A stretch of 64,000 nt of DNA from an uncultured Phocaeicola sp. (GTDB lineage Bacteria > Bacteroidota > Bacteroidia > Bacteroidales > Bacteroidaceae), in NCBI GenBank assembly GCA_947581855.1, contig CANPVZ010000012.1:1-64000 (forward strand), read 5' to 3'. The position numbers and the translations under genes were made by a program. The notes under the pieces were generated by a model. It was not told the origin of the DNA, did not search any database, and saw only the letters and a list, made by a program, of their open reading frames with translations. Every line of letters starts with the position of its first letter. Positions within the stretch are counted from its first letter, which is position 1. Positions 15,921-24,986 of this stretch are shown one piece after another.

Positions 15921-18900
15921 ATGGAAATTTCTGAATTGCAATCTATCTATGCGAAGCATTCCCATACGAAGGCATTCGCATTACTGCTCGAAAATCTCTC
16001 GATAAAGACGGTTTTCCTGGATCATTTGTGTGCCTCTTCTGCAGCATTGTTTTTTTCTTCATTTGTGAAGAGAACTGATCGTCCGTTTGTTTTTGTACTT
16101 AACGACTTGGAAGAGGCCGGTTATTTTTATCATGACCTGGTACAAATTAACGGAGAGAAGAGTATCTTGTTTTTCCCTTCTTCGTATCGGCGTGCCATTA
16201 AGTATGGACAGAAGGATGCCGCTAATGAGATCCTGCGTACCGAGGTATTGAGCCGTTTGCAAAGGACGGAAGAACCGGTTTGTATCGTGACGTATCCTGA
16301 TGCGTTGGCGGAAAAAGTTGTTTCGCAAAAAGCATTGACTGCGAACACTTTGAAAATGGAAGTGGGTGGTCATATGGATATTACGGTAGTGGCCGGGCAA
16401 TTGGATGCGTTTGGTTTTGAGCAGGTGGATTATGTATATGAACCGGGGCAATATGCAGTACGCGGAAGTATTATTGATGTATTCTCTTTTTCTTCCGAAT
16501 ACCCGTATCGTATCGATTTCTTCGGAGATGAGATAGACAGTATCCGTTCGTTCGAAGTAGAGAGCCAGTTGTCCAAAGAGAAGAAAAGTTCGGTGGCTGT
16601 TGTACCGGAACTAACACAGTGCGGAGGTGATGAAGTTTCATTTCTCGATTTCCTGCCCACAGATACTGTATTGGCCTTAAAAGATTTCCTATGGGTACGC
16701 GAACGGATTGATTCGATTCATGCGGAAGTGTTTTCTCCGCACGCAACAGTCGCTTTAGCTGAGGAGGGAGGCGATAAGGTGCACGTCCCTTCTACGATTG
16801 ATGGGAGTGAGTTCTCTTCCGGCGCATTGGAGTTCCGTCGGGTAGAGTTTGGAACGAAACCTACGGGTGTGCCGCAAGCTGTTCTAACTTTCAACACGTT
16901 AGCACAGCCCATCTTCCATAAAAACTTCGATTTGGTAAGTGATACGTTTAAACGTTTTTTAGAGCAAGGATACCATATCTATATTTTAACGGATAGTGCC
17001 AAACAGGCAGATCGTCTGAAAGCCATCTTTGAAGAGCGGGGAGATAAGATCCCTTTTACGCCTGTTAATAAAACATTGCACGAAGGGTTTTCCGACCATG
17101 ACTTACGCTGTTGTTTCTTTACCGATCATCAAATATTCGACCGTTTCCATAAGTATAACTTGAGGAGTGACAAAGCACGGAGCGGTAAGGTTGCTCTTTC
17201 ATTGAAAGAACTCAACCAGTTTGAACCGGGCGATTATGTTGTGCACGTGGATCACGGTGTGGGACGCTTTGGCGGATTAGTGCGCATTCCGAATGGAAAT
17301 ACGACGCAAGAGGTTATCAAGATTGTCTATCAGAATGAGGATGTGGTATTCGTCTCCATTCATTCGTTGCATAAAGTCTCTAAATATAAAGCGAAAGAGG
17401 GCGATGCGCCTCGTTTGAACAAACTGGGAACGGGCGCTTGGGAGAAGTTGAAAGAGAAGACCAAAACCAAGATTAAAGATATTGCCCGCGACTTGATAAG
17501 GCTCTATGCACAACGAAAAGAGGAAAAAGGATATGCATATAGTCCGGATTCATTTATGCAACATGAGCTTGAAGCAAGTTTTATATATGAAGATACACCC
17601 GATCAGTTGAAAGCCACCCAGGATGTGAAAGGAGATATGGAAAGGGAACGTCCGATGGATCGCTTGATTTGTGGAGATGTAGGATTCGGCAAGACGGAAA
17701 TTGCGGTACGCGCTGCTTTCAAAGCTGTCGCAGACAATAAGCAAGTGGCGGTATTGGTGCCCACAACGGTGTTGGCTTACCAGCATTATAAAACATTCAG
17801 TGAGCGATTGAAGAATTTTCCTTGCAAAGTCGATTATCTGAGTCGTGCCCGGAAACCGGCAGATGTGAAACGGATACTGGAAGAACTGAAAGAAGGGAAG
17901 ATTAATATATTGGTGGGAACGCATCGTATTATCGGCAAAGATGTGAAATTTAAGGATTTGGGACTTCTGATTATTGATGAAGAACAAAAGTTCGGTGTGA
18001 CAGTAAAAGAGAAATTGAAACTTCTGAAAGTAAATGTCGATACGCTTACGATGACGGCTACCCCTATTCCCCGGACTTTACAGTTCTCGTTGATGGGAGC
18101 GCGCGATTTGTCGGTTATCCAGACTCCTCCGCCCAACCGATATCCCATTCAGACGGAAGTGCATACCTTTAATGAAGACATTATTGCCGAGGCCATCAAC
18201 TTCGAAATGAGCCGGAATGGCCAGGTGTTTATGGTGAATAACCGCATTCAGAATTTAGGTGAATTGCAGGATATGATTCATCGTCTGGTGCCGGACGCAC
18301 GTATTTGTATTGGGCACGGACAAATGGAGCCGCAGAAGCTGGAAAAGATTATTCTGGATTTTGTCAACTACGATTACGATGTATTGATAGCCACTTCTAT
18401 AATCGAGAGCGGTATCGACATTCCGAATGTGAACACCATTATTATCAATCAGGCGCAAAATTTTGGTTTGAGCGATTTGCATCAGTTGCGTGGTAGGGTA
18501 GGAAGAGGCAATAAAAAAGCTTTCTGTTATTTATTGGCGCCACCGCTTTCTTCTTTAACATCGGAAGCCCGCCGTCGTTTGCAAGCTATCGAAAACTTTT
18601 CTGATTTGGGAAGCGGTATTCACATAGCGATGCAGGATTTGGATATCCGAGGAGCGGGAAACTTGTTGGGAGCCGAACAGAGTGGTTTCATTGCCGATTT
18701 AGGTTATGAGACTTATCAAAAAATTTTAGCCGAGGCTGTTAATGAACTGAAGAACGATGAGTTTGCCGAACTGTATGCCGAAGAGATACAAGCGGGCGAG
18801 GAACAAATCAGCGGTGAAAATTTTGTCAGCGAATGCACTATTGAAAGTGATTTAGAACTTCTGTTTCCTGCTGGTTATATACCAAGCAGCAGTGAGCGTA

Positions 18901-19280
18901 TGTTACTTTATCGCGAACTCGATAGTTTGGAGTTAGACAAAGATGTGCAGGCATTTAAATTACGGTTGGAAGACCGCTTCGGAAGTATTCCACCCGAAGG
19001 ACTGGAATTGTTGCGTATTGTGCCCTTGCGTCGGTTGGGCAAACGTTTGGGAGTTGAGAAGATAATCTTGAAAGCAGGTCGTATGATCTTGTTTTTTGTC
19101 AGTAATCCGGATAGTCCTTATTATCAGAGTACTGCATTTGGAAAAGTGATAGCGTATATGGGGCGATATCCTCGCTTTTGTAACTTGCGCGAGCAAAACG
19201 ATAAGCGCAGTATGGTAGTAAAAGGGGTAGAAAATGTGGAGACGGCAGTTTCTATTCTTCAGGAGATTATTACGATGTAA
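15921..19280 (+). CDS. mfd: Transcription-repair coupling factor Mfd
   Basis: A 1119-aa DNA translocase that removes RNA polymerase stalled at DNA lesions and recruits UvrA. The N-terminal UvrB-like part includes YEPGQYAVRGSIIDVF and IDFFGDEIDSIR. The RNA-polymerase-interaction (CarD-like) domain begins FEPGDYVVHVDHGVGRFGG. The motor has Walker A (GDVGFGKTE, near residue 585), LVPTTVLAYQHY, the Walker B box IIDEEQKFG (near 687) and TMTATPIPRTL, then QLRGRVGRG. The C-terminal TRCF domain is complete (PSSSERMLLYRELDSL). Length and domain order are normal. It is monocistronic, with its own promoter. Confidence 0.95.
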   Translation: MEISELQSIYAKHSHTKAFALLLENLSIKTVFLDHLCASSAALFFSSFVKRTDRPFVFVLNDLEEAGYFYHDLVQINGEKSILFFPSSYRRAIKYGQKDAANEILRTEVLSRLQRTEEPVCIVTYPDALAEKVVSQKALTANTLKMEVGGHMDITVVAGQLDAFGFEQVDYVYEPGQYAVRGSIIDVFSFSSEYPYRIDFFGDEIDSIRSFEVESQLSKEKKSSVAVVPELTQCGGDEVSFLDFLPTDTVLALKDFLWVRERIDSIHAEVFSPHATVALAEEGGDKVHVPSTIDGSEFSSGALEFRRVEFGTKPTGVPQAVLTFNTLAQPIFHKNFDLVSDTFKRFLEQGYHIYILTDSAKQADRLKAIFEERGDKIPFTPVNKTLHEGFSDHDLRCCFFTDHQIFDRFHKYNLRSDKARSGKVALSLKELNQFEPGDYVVHVDHGVGRFGGLVRIPNGNTTQEVIKIVYQNEDVVFVSIHSLHKVSKYKAKEGDAPRLNKLGTGAWEKLKEKTKTKIKDIARDLIRLYAQRKEEKGYAYSPDSFMQHELEASFIYEDTPDQLKATQDVKGDMERERPMDRLICGDVGFGKTEIAVRAAFKAVADNKQVAVLVPTTVLAYQHYKTFSERLKNFPCKVDYLSRARKPADVKRILEELKEGKINILVGTHRIIGKDVKFKDLGLLIIDEEQKFGVTVKEKLKLLKVNVDTLTMTATPIPRTLQFSLMGARDLSVIQTPPPNRYPIQTEVHTFNEDIIAEAINFEMSRNGQVFMVNNRIQNLGELQDMIHRLVPDARICIGHGQMEPQKLEKIILDFVNYDYDVLIATSIIESGIDIPNVNTIIINQAQNFGLSDLHQLRGRVGRGNKKAFCYLLAPPLSSLTSEARRRLQAIENFSDLGSGIHIAMQDLDIRGAGNLLGAEQSGFIADLGYETYQKILAEAVNELKNDEFAELYAEEIQAGEEQISGENFVSECTIESDLELLFPAGYIPSSSERMLLYRELDSLELDKDVQAFKLRLEDRFGSIPPEGLELLRIVPLRRLGKRLGVEKIILKAGRMILFFVSNPDSPYYQSTAFGKVIAYMGRYPRFCNLREQNDKRSMVVKGVENVETAVSILQEIITM

Positions 19281-19487
19281 GTATACGGATAAAATCGATG
19301 ATTTCGTTTCCTTTTAGATGGCGAACATTTGTTTATATAAAGGATAATCCGAATAAGTCGCTTTAGCTTAAAAAAATAAGCTGAAAAAGCTGATTAGGAT
19401 AAGGACGGATGATTCATGGTGAATTCTCAGTCTGTTTTAATTATATCTTGTTTTCTGATACTTCCTCTCTCACAAGTTTGTTTTAAA
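19281..19487. other. Intergenic region after mfd, with a hairpin-like motif
   Basis: Bases 19351-19382 hold AGCTTA and TAAGCT arms within a sequence resembling the hairpin at 63304-63349 (both contain AAGTCG, then TTTAGCTT, then TAAGCT). It may serve as the mfd terminator. Nothing else is recognised. Confidence 0.35.
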
Positions 19488-19675
19488 GAAAGGGAATGTC
19501 CCAAAAATCAGACTGGATTAGTTAAGGTGGCAGGTTGTAACTAACTAAATAAAAACTGCCACTTTAACCTAGGAATATTAGGCATAAAGTGGCGCTTTTT
19601 TCTATACTTGAACCCTGTCAGTTCTAAATTGAACGTTTTAATCTAAACTTTCAGACTTTTTGGACAGCCTCTTTA
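19488..19675. mobile_element. MITE-like element or IS remnant with terminal inverted repeats
   Basis: The left end (19488-19511, containing TGTCCCAAAAATCAGA) and the right end (19651-19674, containing TCAGACTTTTTGGACA) are imperfect inverted copies; the right end read in reverse is GAGGCTGTCCAAAAAGTCTGA. Ends of this form are typical of several Bacteroidales insertion sequences. Only about 140 bases lie between them, with no transposase, so this is a MITE or deletion derivative. Inside is a further imperfect 13-bp hairpin (GTTAAGGTGGCAG with CTGCCACTTTAAC). The right end abuts the stop codon of the next gene. No target duplication was identified with certainty. Confidence 0.5.
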
Positions 19676-20755
19676 TTTTAAAGCTTCTTTAAAAAATCTC
19701 TCTAATTTGTCGAAAGGAATAGCATTTTTGCCACCTCCGTCATATAGGTCTGTATGGACAGCATTAGGGATAATCAGCAGCTCTTTGTTGGCGGCATATT
19801 TAGAGTGGGTGGTCATATCCTTGTAGGCATCGCGGCTAAAATAACAGGAGTGAGCTTTTTCACCGTGAATTATCAATACAGCGGAACGAATTTCGTTGCT
19901 GTAGCAGAGAATAGGCTGGTTCATGAAAGAGATACAGCCAGTCACGTTCCATCCGTTGTTAGAGTTGAGCGAACGTTTATGGTAACCGCGTGAAGTTTTA
20001 TAATAATTGTGGTAATCTTTTACGAAAAAAGGAGCATCATTAGGCACTGGATCCACTACACCGCCTTGGTGTGGATAGTATCCGTTGCGGTAGTCCTCGG
20101 TGCGTTGTTTATTCAGAGCCACGCGGTTTTTATAGCGGCCATCCTCGTCAATGGAGTCAAAATAGCCTTGGCTATTTACACGAGTCATATCATACATCGT
20201 GGAGGCGACAGTAGCTTTGATTCGGGTATCGATGGCAGCAGCGTTGAGTGCCAATCCTCCCCATCCGCAAATGCCGAGAATACCAATACGTTCGGGGTCT
20301 ACGTTCTCTTGTGTAGAGAGGAAATCTACAGCTGCCGAGAAATCTTCGGTGTTGATGTCAGGCGAAGCCATATAGCGTGGAGTACCACCGCTTTCGCCGG
20401 TAAACGAGGGGTCAAAAGCAATGGTCAGAAATCCCCGTTCCGCTATTGTCTGTGCGTACAAGCCGCTAGCTTGTTCTTTTACCGCTCCGAATGGACCGCT
20501 TATTGCAATGGCGGCCAGTTTTCCATTGTAATTTTTCGGTTCGTAGAGGTCTGCTGCTAATGTGATACCGTAGCGATTGACAAAAGTGATTTTGCGATGG
20601 TTTACTTTCTCGCTTTTGGGGAATGTCTTGTCCCATTCTTGCGTGAGCTGCAGTTCTTGTTTTACAATCTTATTATCTATAGCTGTAGTGATTTGTGCCA
20701 TTGTAACCGTTGAAATGGCTACGAAGAGGGCTGTTGTTACTAATAATGTTTTCAT
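19673..20755 (-). CDS. Secreted alpha/beta hydrolase with cysteine at the nucleophile position
   Basis: A 360-aa protein with a signal peptide ending near TMAQ. The alpha/beta-hydrolase fold is evident: NRYGITLAADLYEP, AIAISGPFGAVKEQ (oxyanion region), FDPSFTGESGG, the nucleophile elbow GICGWGG, VLIIHGEKAHS and a final PNAVHTDLYD with the catalytic His. The elbow carries Cys instead of Ser, as in dienelactone-hydrolase-like and YcjY-like proteins. No gene context hints at a substrate. Its stop codon falls at the right edge of the MITE-like element, so the extreme C-terminus may have been set by that insertion. A TAGCTTTG -7 box lies at 20776-20783. Confidence 0.78.
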   Translation of the reverse strand: MKTLLVTTALFVAISTVTMAQITTAIDNKIVKQELQLTQEWDKTFPKSEKVNHRKITFVNRYGITLAADLYEPKNYNGKLAAIAISGPFGAVKEQASGLYAQTIAERGFLTIAFDPSFTGESGGTPRYMASPDINTEDFSAAVDFLSTQENVDPERIGILGICGWGGLALNAAAIDTRIKATVASTMYDMTRVNSQGYFDSIDEDGRYKNRVALNKQRTEDYRNGYYPHQGGVVDPVPNDAPFFVKDYHNYYKTSRGYHKRSLNSNNGWNVTGCISFMNQPILCYSNEIRSAVLIIHGEKAHSCYFSRDAYKDMTTHSKYAANKELLIIPNAVHTDLYDGGGKNAIPFDKLERFFKEALK

Positions 20756-20775
20756 ATAAAGCTAATATTTAATTG

Positions 20776-20783
20776 CAAAGCTA
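20776..20783 (-). promoter_or_regulatory. -7 promoter box for the secreted hydrolase
   Basis: On the minus strand this reads TAGCTTTG, matching TAnnTTTG, 20 bases before the ATG. Confidence 0.5.
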
Positions 20784-21296
20784 TGGTAAATTTATTGATA
20801 AGGATATACCCATTTTACAGATTCCTTGACCTCGATTACGGAAAGAAATATAGGGTCTATCGGGTTCTATGGAAAAAAGTTTTTGTTCCTCCGGTTGGTA
20901 TAGGGAAAAGAATTGCTTTTGAGCCCGTTTCTTCTTTTTTAGGAAAGAAGAAAATGAAACAGATTTGGAAAAGTAAAATTCCCTTGTTGCATTTCTTTAT
21001 TCATCGAATTAAATGTAACAAGGGAACCTTTATAGATGTCGATCGTCGAATTTGCAATAGAAGAAAGAATCATTAGTGTCTTGTTGATTTTGACGCTTCT
21101 ATTTTTCGTTGAAATTCAATAGTAAAGTGTGAATATACAAGCGGCATGATTTATTACTTGACGAATCTCACAGAGAATATAAATTTAAATTTGTGTGTTC
21201 AAAACGTGCCTGTAATCGACAGATTATTAATTACATACAATATTATGTGAATCTTTTAACGGGACCACAGTGAAGGAGAATAATATATAGGTTTAG
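20784..21296. other. Gene-free stretch with one strong hairpin
   Basis: No gene is recognised. Arms of 16 bases at 20979-20994 and 21011-21026 (TTCCCTTGTTGCATTT with AAATGTAACAAGGGAA, one G-T pair) flank a 16-base loop. A T run is not obvious on either side, so it may be a weak terminator or a relic of a mobile element. The rest is A+T rich without structure I can name. Confidence 0.5.
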
Positions 21297-22466
21297 TTAG
21301 CTCATTCGTACCACCCGGGCTTTTTCCTCCAGTTCTTTTGCTTTATTTGGTTGCCCCAATGCTTTTAACAAGGTGGCTTGTAACTTCATGTATTCTGACT
21401 TATGGTATCCGCTTCTTGATTTATCTATTAGCTGTTGCATCCAGGTATGCGCTTCGGTCATCAAATCTTTTGCATCGGTCTTACTTAATTGGATAATATA
21501 TGCCTGAATATAATAGAGCTGGTCGTCTCCACGGAAGATACCGTATTGCAGAACTTGGTGCATCTCGTCGATCATGCCGCGATAATCTCCATCAATCCAG
21601 TGCTTGGCTGTGTAAAGAGATGCAATGTATTGAGGTATCTTATCCCAATTGTTGATAGTTCTCAGGTATTGGTTGAACTCATTGAAATCTTTTTCATTAA
21701 AATGGGGTGATTTTGTTTGGCTCCAGGTATATCCGCTTACTTTGCTGCGGAAAGTATAATCCAGGAACATGTCGACAGAATCTTTTGCCACAATCTGATA
21801 GAAGCGGTTACGATTGGCAAACATTTTTTTTATGATGGGCGACATCGGATTGTTGATGTTGCGAATGATGATATTCCAGCAATCGCGGGAGTAGAATTGT
21901 GTGTCGTTAAAAGTATTGATGAATTCAGTTGCGACTTTGTCCTGTAACGCGGGTTGATAAGATTCGGTGAGCTTGTCAATGAATTTTCTGATAAAAGCTT
22001 CATTGCGTTCGCCTTGCTCATACCTTTGCTGATAAGCGGCTACAGTTTCCGTACCGTTCATGGCAATGTTTCCTTCGGCAATCAGCTTTGCCGGTTTTTG
22101 AAAACCTACAACCGTGTGTACGAGCTTTCCTTCTTTATCGATATAGAGTAAAGTAGGATAGGCTCTGACATGGTATTTCTTTGCCAGCTCCGGACCTTCC
22201 CCTTTTTCCATATCCATCTGTGCACAGATGAAATGTTTATTATAGAAATCGGCTACCGTATCATTTGTAAACACTATTTTAGCAAGCATCTTACAAGGTC
22301 CGCACCATGAAGTGTAGCAGTCGAGGAATATCAGTTTATTTTCTTTCTTAGCTTGTTGCGTAAGGGTATTCCAATCTCCCTGCTGGAAACGGATACTTCT
22401 GTTTTGGCTTTGGGTTGTTCCGCAGAACAAACATGTCAGAATCAATATAAATATGATTTTTTTCAT
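21297..22466 (-). CDS. Thioredoxin-fold protein encoded downstream of the SusC/D operon
   Basis: A 389-aa secreted protein. After a signal peptide (cleaved near TQSQ), residues about 28-140 form a thioredoxin domain with the active site TSWCGPCKM and cis-proline region VRAYPTLLY. The remaining 250 residues are helical and unrecognised. The WCGPC motif implies disulfide reduction or isomerisation in the periplasm. It is the last gene of a run in the same direction (SusC, SusD, DUF4843, PKD-like lipoprotein). A hairpin at 22640-22688 and a 253-base gap separate it from the PKD-like gene, so it may be expressed at a lower level or on its own. Confidence 0.8.
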   Translation of the reverse strand: MKKIIFILILTCLFCGTTQSQNRSIRFQQGDWNTLTQQAKKENKLIFLDCYTSWCGPCKMLAKIVFTNDTVADFYNKHFICAQMDMEKGEGPELAKKYHVRAYPTLLYIDKEGKLVHTVVGFQKPAKLIAEGNIAMNGTETVAAYQQRYEQGERNEAFIRKFIDKLTESYQPALQDKVATEFINTFNDTQFYSRDCWNIIIRNINNPMSPIIKKMFANRNRFYQIVAKDSVDMFLDYTFRSKVSGYTWSQTKSPHFNEKDFNEFNQYLRTINNWDKIPQYIASLYTAKHWIDGDYRGMIDEMHQVLQYGIFRGDDQLYYIQAYIIQLSKTDAKDLMTEAHTWMQQLIDKSRSGYHKSEYMKLQATLLKALGQPNKAKELEEKARVVRMS

Positions 22467-22639
22467 AAATGGAAGTTTTTAGTTAGTAAGGAAATGATTG
22501 ATTGTTTCATTCCATTGGAAATTAGATAATATGCGGTTTGCTTTTAACGTATGGCAGAAATCTCAATGGTTCGCTTGTCTGTATGGAGAAGTTCTTTTAG
22601 TACTTCACCCAGAGTAAAACATTTAATCTTTTTAGTGTG

Positions 22640-22688
22640 TAAAGAAGTTATCCAGCCAGAGTTTAAAAAGGCTGATAACTTCTTTACT
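22640..22688 (-). terminator. Hairpin terminator after the PKD-like lipoprotein gene
   Basis: The arms GTAAAGAAGTTATCCAGCC and GGCTGATAACTTCTTTAC pair with one bulged base around a 12-base A-rich loop. It sits 32 bases past the stop of the last SusC-operon lipoprotein gene. Confidence 0.7.
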
Positions 22689-22719
22689 GCTAAAATGGAA
22701 TGTTATTGTCGGATAAGGT

Positions 22720-24240
22720 TTAATAAGCCTTATATTTATAAATAAAATCTTTGATCTCGCCGAATCCGTCGTAAGATTTGAACGGTTCTTTCTCTTCTTC
22801 CGTAGGTTCTGCTATGCGCCCCAGATAGTCGACCTTTGCGCGGAAGAAGAAACCTTTTCCACTGCTGTTACCGGCAAAGGTAATTTCCTGTTCATCCTTG
22901 TCGCGGTAGAAGATTTTAGTGAATCTCATATTCGTGTCGGGTGACGTATAAAACGGTTCCTCCTCCGTTTTATGCGTAGCCGTGTTATAAATCCATATGG
23001 TGTTGTCAACGGCGTAGTAAAATTTGTCTGCCGTCTTCATAGCACAGAAAGCAGTTGCTTTTTTAAACTGTTCTTGTGTATCGGCATCCAGTTTCAATGG
23101 AGCTTCTGAAGGCTGGAGGATTATATTGTAAAATACACCGGCTCCGTCTTTGAACGTATAAAGCCATAGGGCCTTGTCTTCGTCCTCGAAAAGGAACCAT
23201 AACCGGTCTTCTTTACCGCTGATGTCAGCATAGAATTTCTTTCCGATGCGTTGCGGGTCGAAAGCCATACTGATGACATCCGCCGTTGCAGCCAAAGGCT
23301 GGATATAATTGGTACCATACGCGAAGTTCCACTCGATAAAGCGTCCGTTCAATTCGTCGTAGAAAGCGTAGCGTCCCAGACCATTGGAATTGTGCATGGT
23401 TCCTACTCCAGTGATATTATATTCCGAACCGTCCTGTAGAGAACAACGTACGTTCGCTTTCAGCGGAGAGTTCACATTGTTCATGTAATAGATGCCTCCA
23501 TTGCATACGATGTATTGATCGCGTGCTGCATTATCTGTCAGTATGTGAGTAATGCGTATGGGTGACGGTGCTTCAAAGAACCAGTCGTCTGCTGTCCCTT
23601 GATACGTTAAATCCACCGGGCTGAGCGTTTCACCGTTTTCTGTTTTAGCCAGGTAGAGCCGCTCATCATAACTGAAAGAGCTGTTTACGTAGAACATACG
23701 TTCGGCGTTCCGGATTGTTTCCTGGTTCATTAATGAATATTGGTTCATACGTTTCTTCCCACCCGGATAAGTCACGGCATCGATGTCATATTCGCCATTG
23801 TCTTGTTTGGTCAGTAACAAGTATACTTTAGACAGACCGTTGTCTACGGTGAAACTACAATAAGCCATCGTACGCACGCCGGTAGCTTTATGGATGGCGC
23901 TGAGGCGTAAATCGTACTGACCGATTTCTTCTTGGAAGTTCTCGATATTCAATACTTTGGTATGGGCTATTTCCTTATATACGGGAACTTTCGAAGTGGT
24001 TTGTGCCGCTAGTTCCCACGACCACTCATATTGGTCTTCCGAAGAATCGTGGTAAGTAATCTTTTTGGGTTCTATTTTCAGGTCTTCGCCATACATTACA
24101 ATGGTATCCGGCGTAATTTCCAAGGTGACTGTTCCGATGTCGGAATAATCGTAGTTGCCGTTATCGTCATAACAGGCTCCCGATAAGAGAAGGCTCAGTA
24201 AACCTACTCCCCATATACTGATTTGTTTTTTCATAATCAT
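22720..24240 (-). CDS. PKD-like family surface lipoprotein of the SusC/D operon
   Basis: A 506-aa lipoprotein with lipobox LLLSGACYDD; the ATG two codons inside (24234) is an equally good start. Residues about 28-150 resemble the PKD-like domain of this Bacteroidetes family (LEITPDTIVMYGEDLKIEP, then YEWSWEL), and the C-terminal 350 residues look like a beta-propeller or repeated strands. Such proteins follow SusC/SusD and DUF4843 genes and are presumed surface ligand-binding partners of the transporter. There are no catalytic motifs. The gene begins 13 bases after the DUF4843 stop, in the same transcription unit. Confidence 0.75.
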   Translation of the reverse strand: MIMKKQISIWGVGLLSLLLSGACYDDNGNYDYSDIGTVTLEITPDTIVMYGEDLKIEPKKITYHDSSEDQYEWSWELAAQTTSKVPVYKEIAHTKVLNIENFQEEIGQYDLRLSAIHKATGVRTMAYCSFTVDNGLSKVYLLLTKQDNGEYDIDAVTYPGGKKRMNQYSLMNQETIRNAERMFYVNSSFSYDERLYLAKTENGETLSPVDLTYQGTADDWFFEAPSPIRITHILTDNAARDQYIVCNGGIYYMNNVNSPLKANVRCSLQDGSEYNITGVGTMHNSNGLGRYAFYDELNGRFIEWNFAYGTNYIQPLAATADVISMAFDPQRIGKKFYADISGKEDRLWFLFEDEDKALWLYTFKDGAGVFYNIILQPSEAPLKLDADTQEQFKKATAFCAMKTADKFYYAVDNTIWIYNTATHKTEEEPFYTSPDTNMRFTKIFYRDKDEQEITFAGNSSGKGFFFRAKVDYLGRIAEPTEEEKEPFKSYDGFGEIKDFIYKYKAY

Positions 24241-24253
24241 GTTCGTTTAGAAG

Positions 24254-24973
24254 TTAGAAACTTATTTTATTTCCACGTTCATCCAGCATCGGACCTCCGT
24301 TCGCCTTCTCCCATTTAGCCAGTTCTGATTTCATTTTATCTTTGTAGAAAAGCATCTGAGCTTTGGGAATAGCGTTGTCTCCGCTACTGGGGAAGTCCCA
24401 TATACCTAACGTGTCGATGATAAAGCGGTACTTCACTTGGCTGTATACGCCGAAGTACGGGAGACAATCGTAAATCCACCGGGCCGGCTGAGTCAGAATG
24501 TCGTTGATTTTCAATTTATAGTCTATCCAGCCAGGATTCACATCTGTTCCAAGCCCTTCGGAAGGCAGAATAAGAAACGTTACATAACGTTCTTTTTCGG
24601 CAATAGCTTCCGTACGATTAATCTGCACTTTCAAAGCTGTTTTAAAAGCGCCGGCTGGAATCACTACCGGACTAATTGCGTATTCTTTTCCTTCTACGGC
24701 TGTGGATAGGGAAGCGTCTACCACCACTTTTACATTCCGGTCATACTCGGTTGCTTTGCCAGTTACTACAATAGGAATCTCTATTACATCGGATTCCAGA
24801 TCGGCGGCTTGTACGGCAAATGAGTAAGTAAGGCTGTCGGCTGTTCCTGAGCCGGCTGCCCGTTCGAAATAAACTTGGGCTCCGCCACTGAATGTATCGA
24901 TTTCATCGGTAGAACAGCTATAAAGCGTAGCCATTCCACAAATTCCTGCAAATAGGGTATATTTCAGTTTCAT
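24254..24973 (-). CDS. DUF4843-domain lipoprotein
   Basis: A 239-aa lipoprotein (lipobox LYSCSTDE). Residues about 30-230 match the pattern of DUF4843 proteins: VYFERAAGSGTADSLTYSFAV, then IEIPIVVTGKA, then YAISPVVIPAG and YVTFLILPSEG. The family is consistently encoded between SusD and a PKD-like lipoprotein and is probably a surface component of the SusC/D complex. Function is not established. It starts 13 bases after the SusD stop. Confidence 0.75.
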   Translation of the reverse strand: MKLKYTLFAGICGMATLYSCSTDEIDTFSGGAQVYFERAAGSGTADSLTYSFAVQAADLESDVIEIPIVVTGKATEYDRNVKVVVDASLSTAVEGKEYAISPVVIPAGAFKTALKVQINRTEAIAEKERYVTFLILPSEGLGTDVNPGWIDYKLKINDILTQPARWIYDCLPYFGVYSQVKYRFIIDTLGIWDFPSSGDNAIPKAQMLFYKDKMKSELAKWEKANGGPMLDERGNKISF

Positions 24974-24986
24974 AATCTGTATGTTT

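Noticed and set aside
20783-21076. 97-codon plus-strand gene
   Set aside because: Composition is A+T-driven, it runs through a strong hairpin, and no family features are visible.
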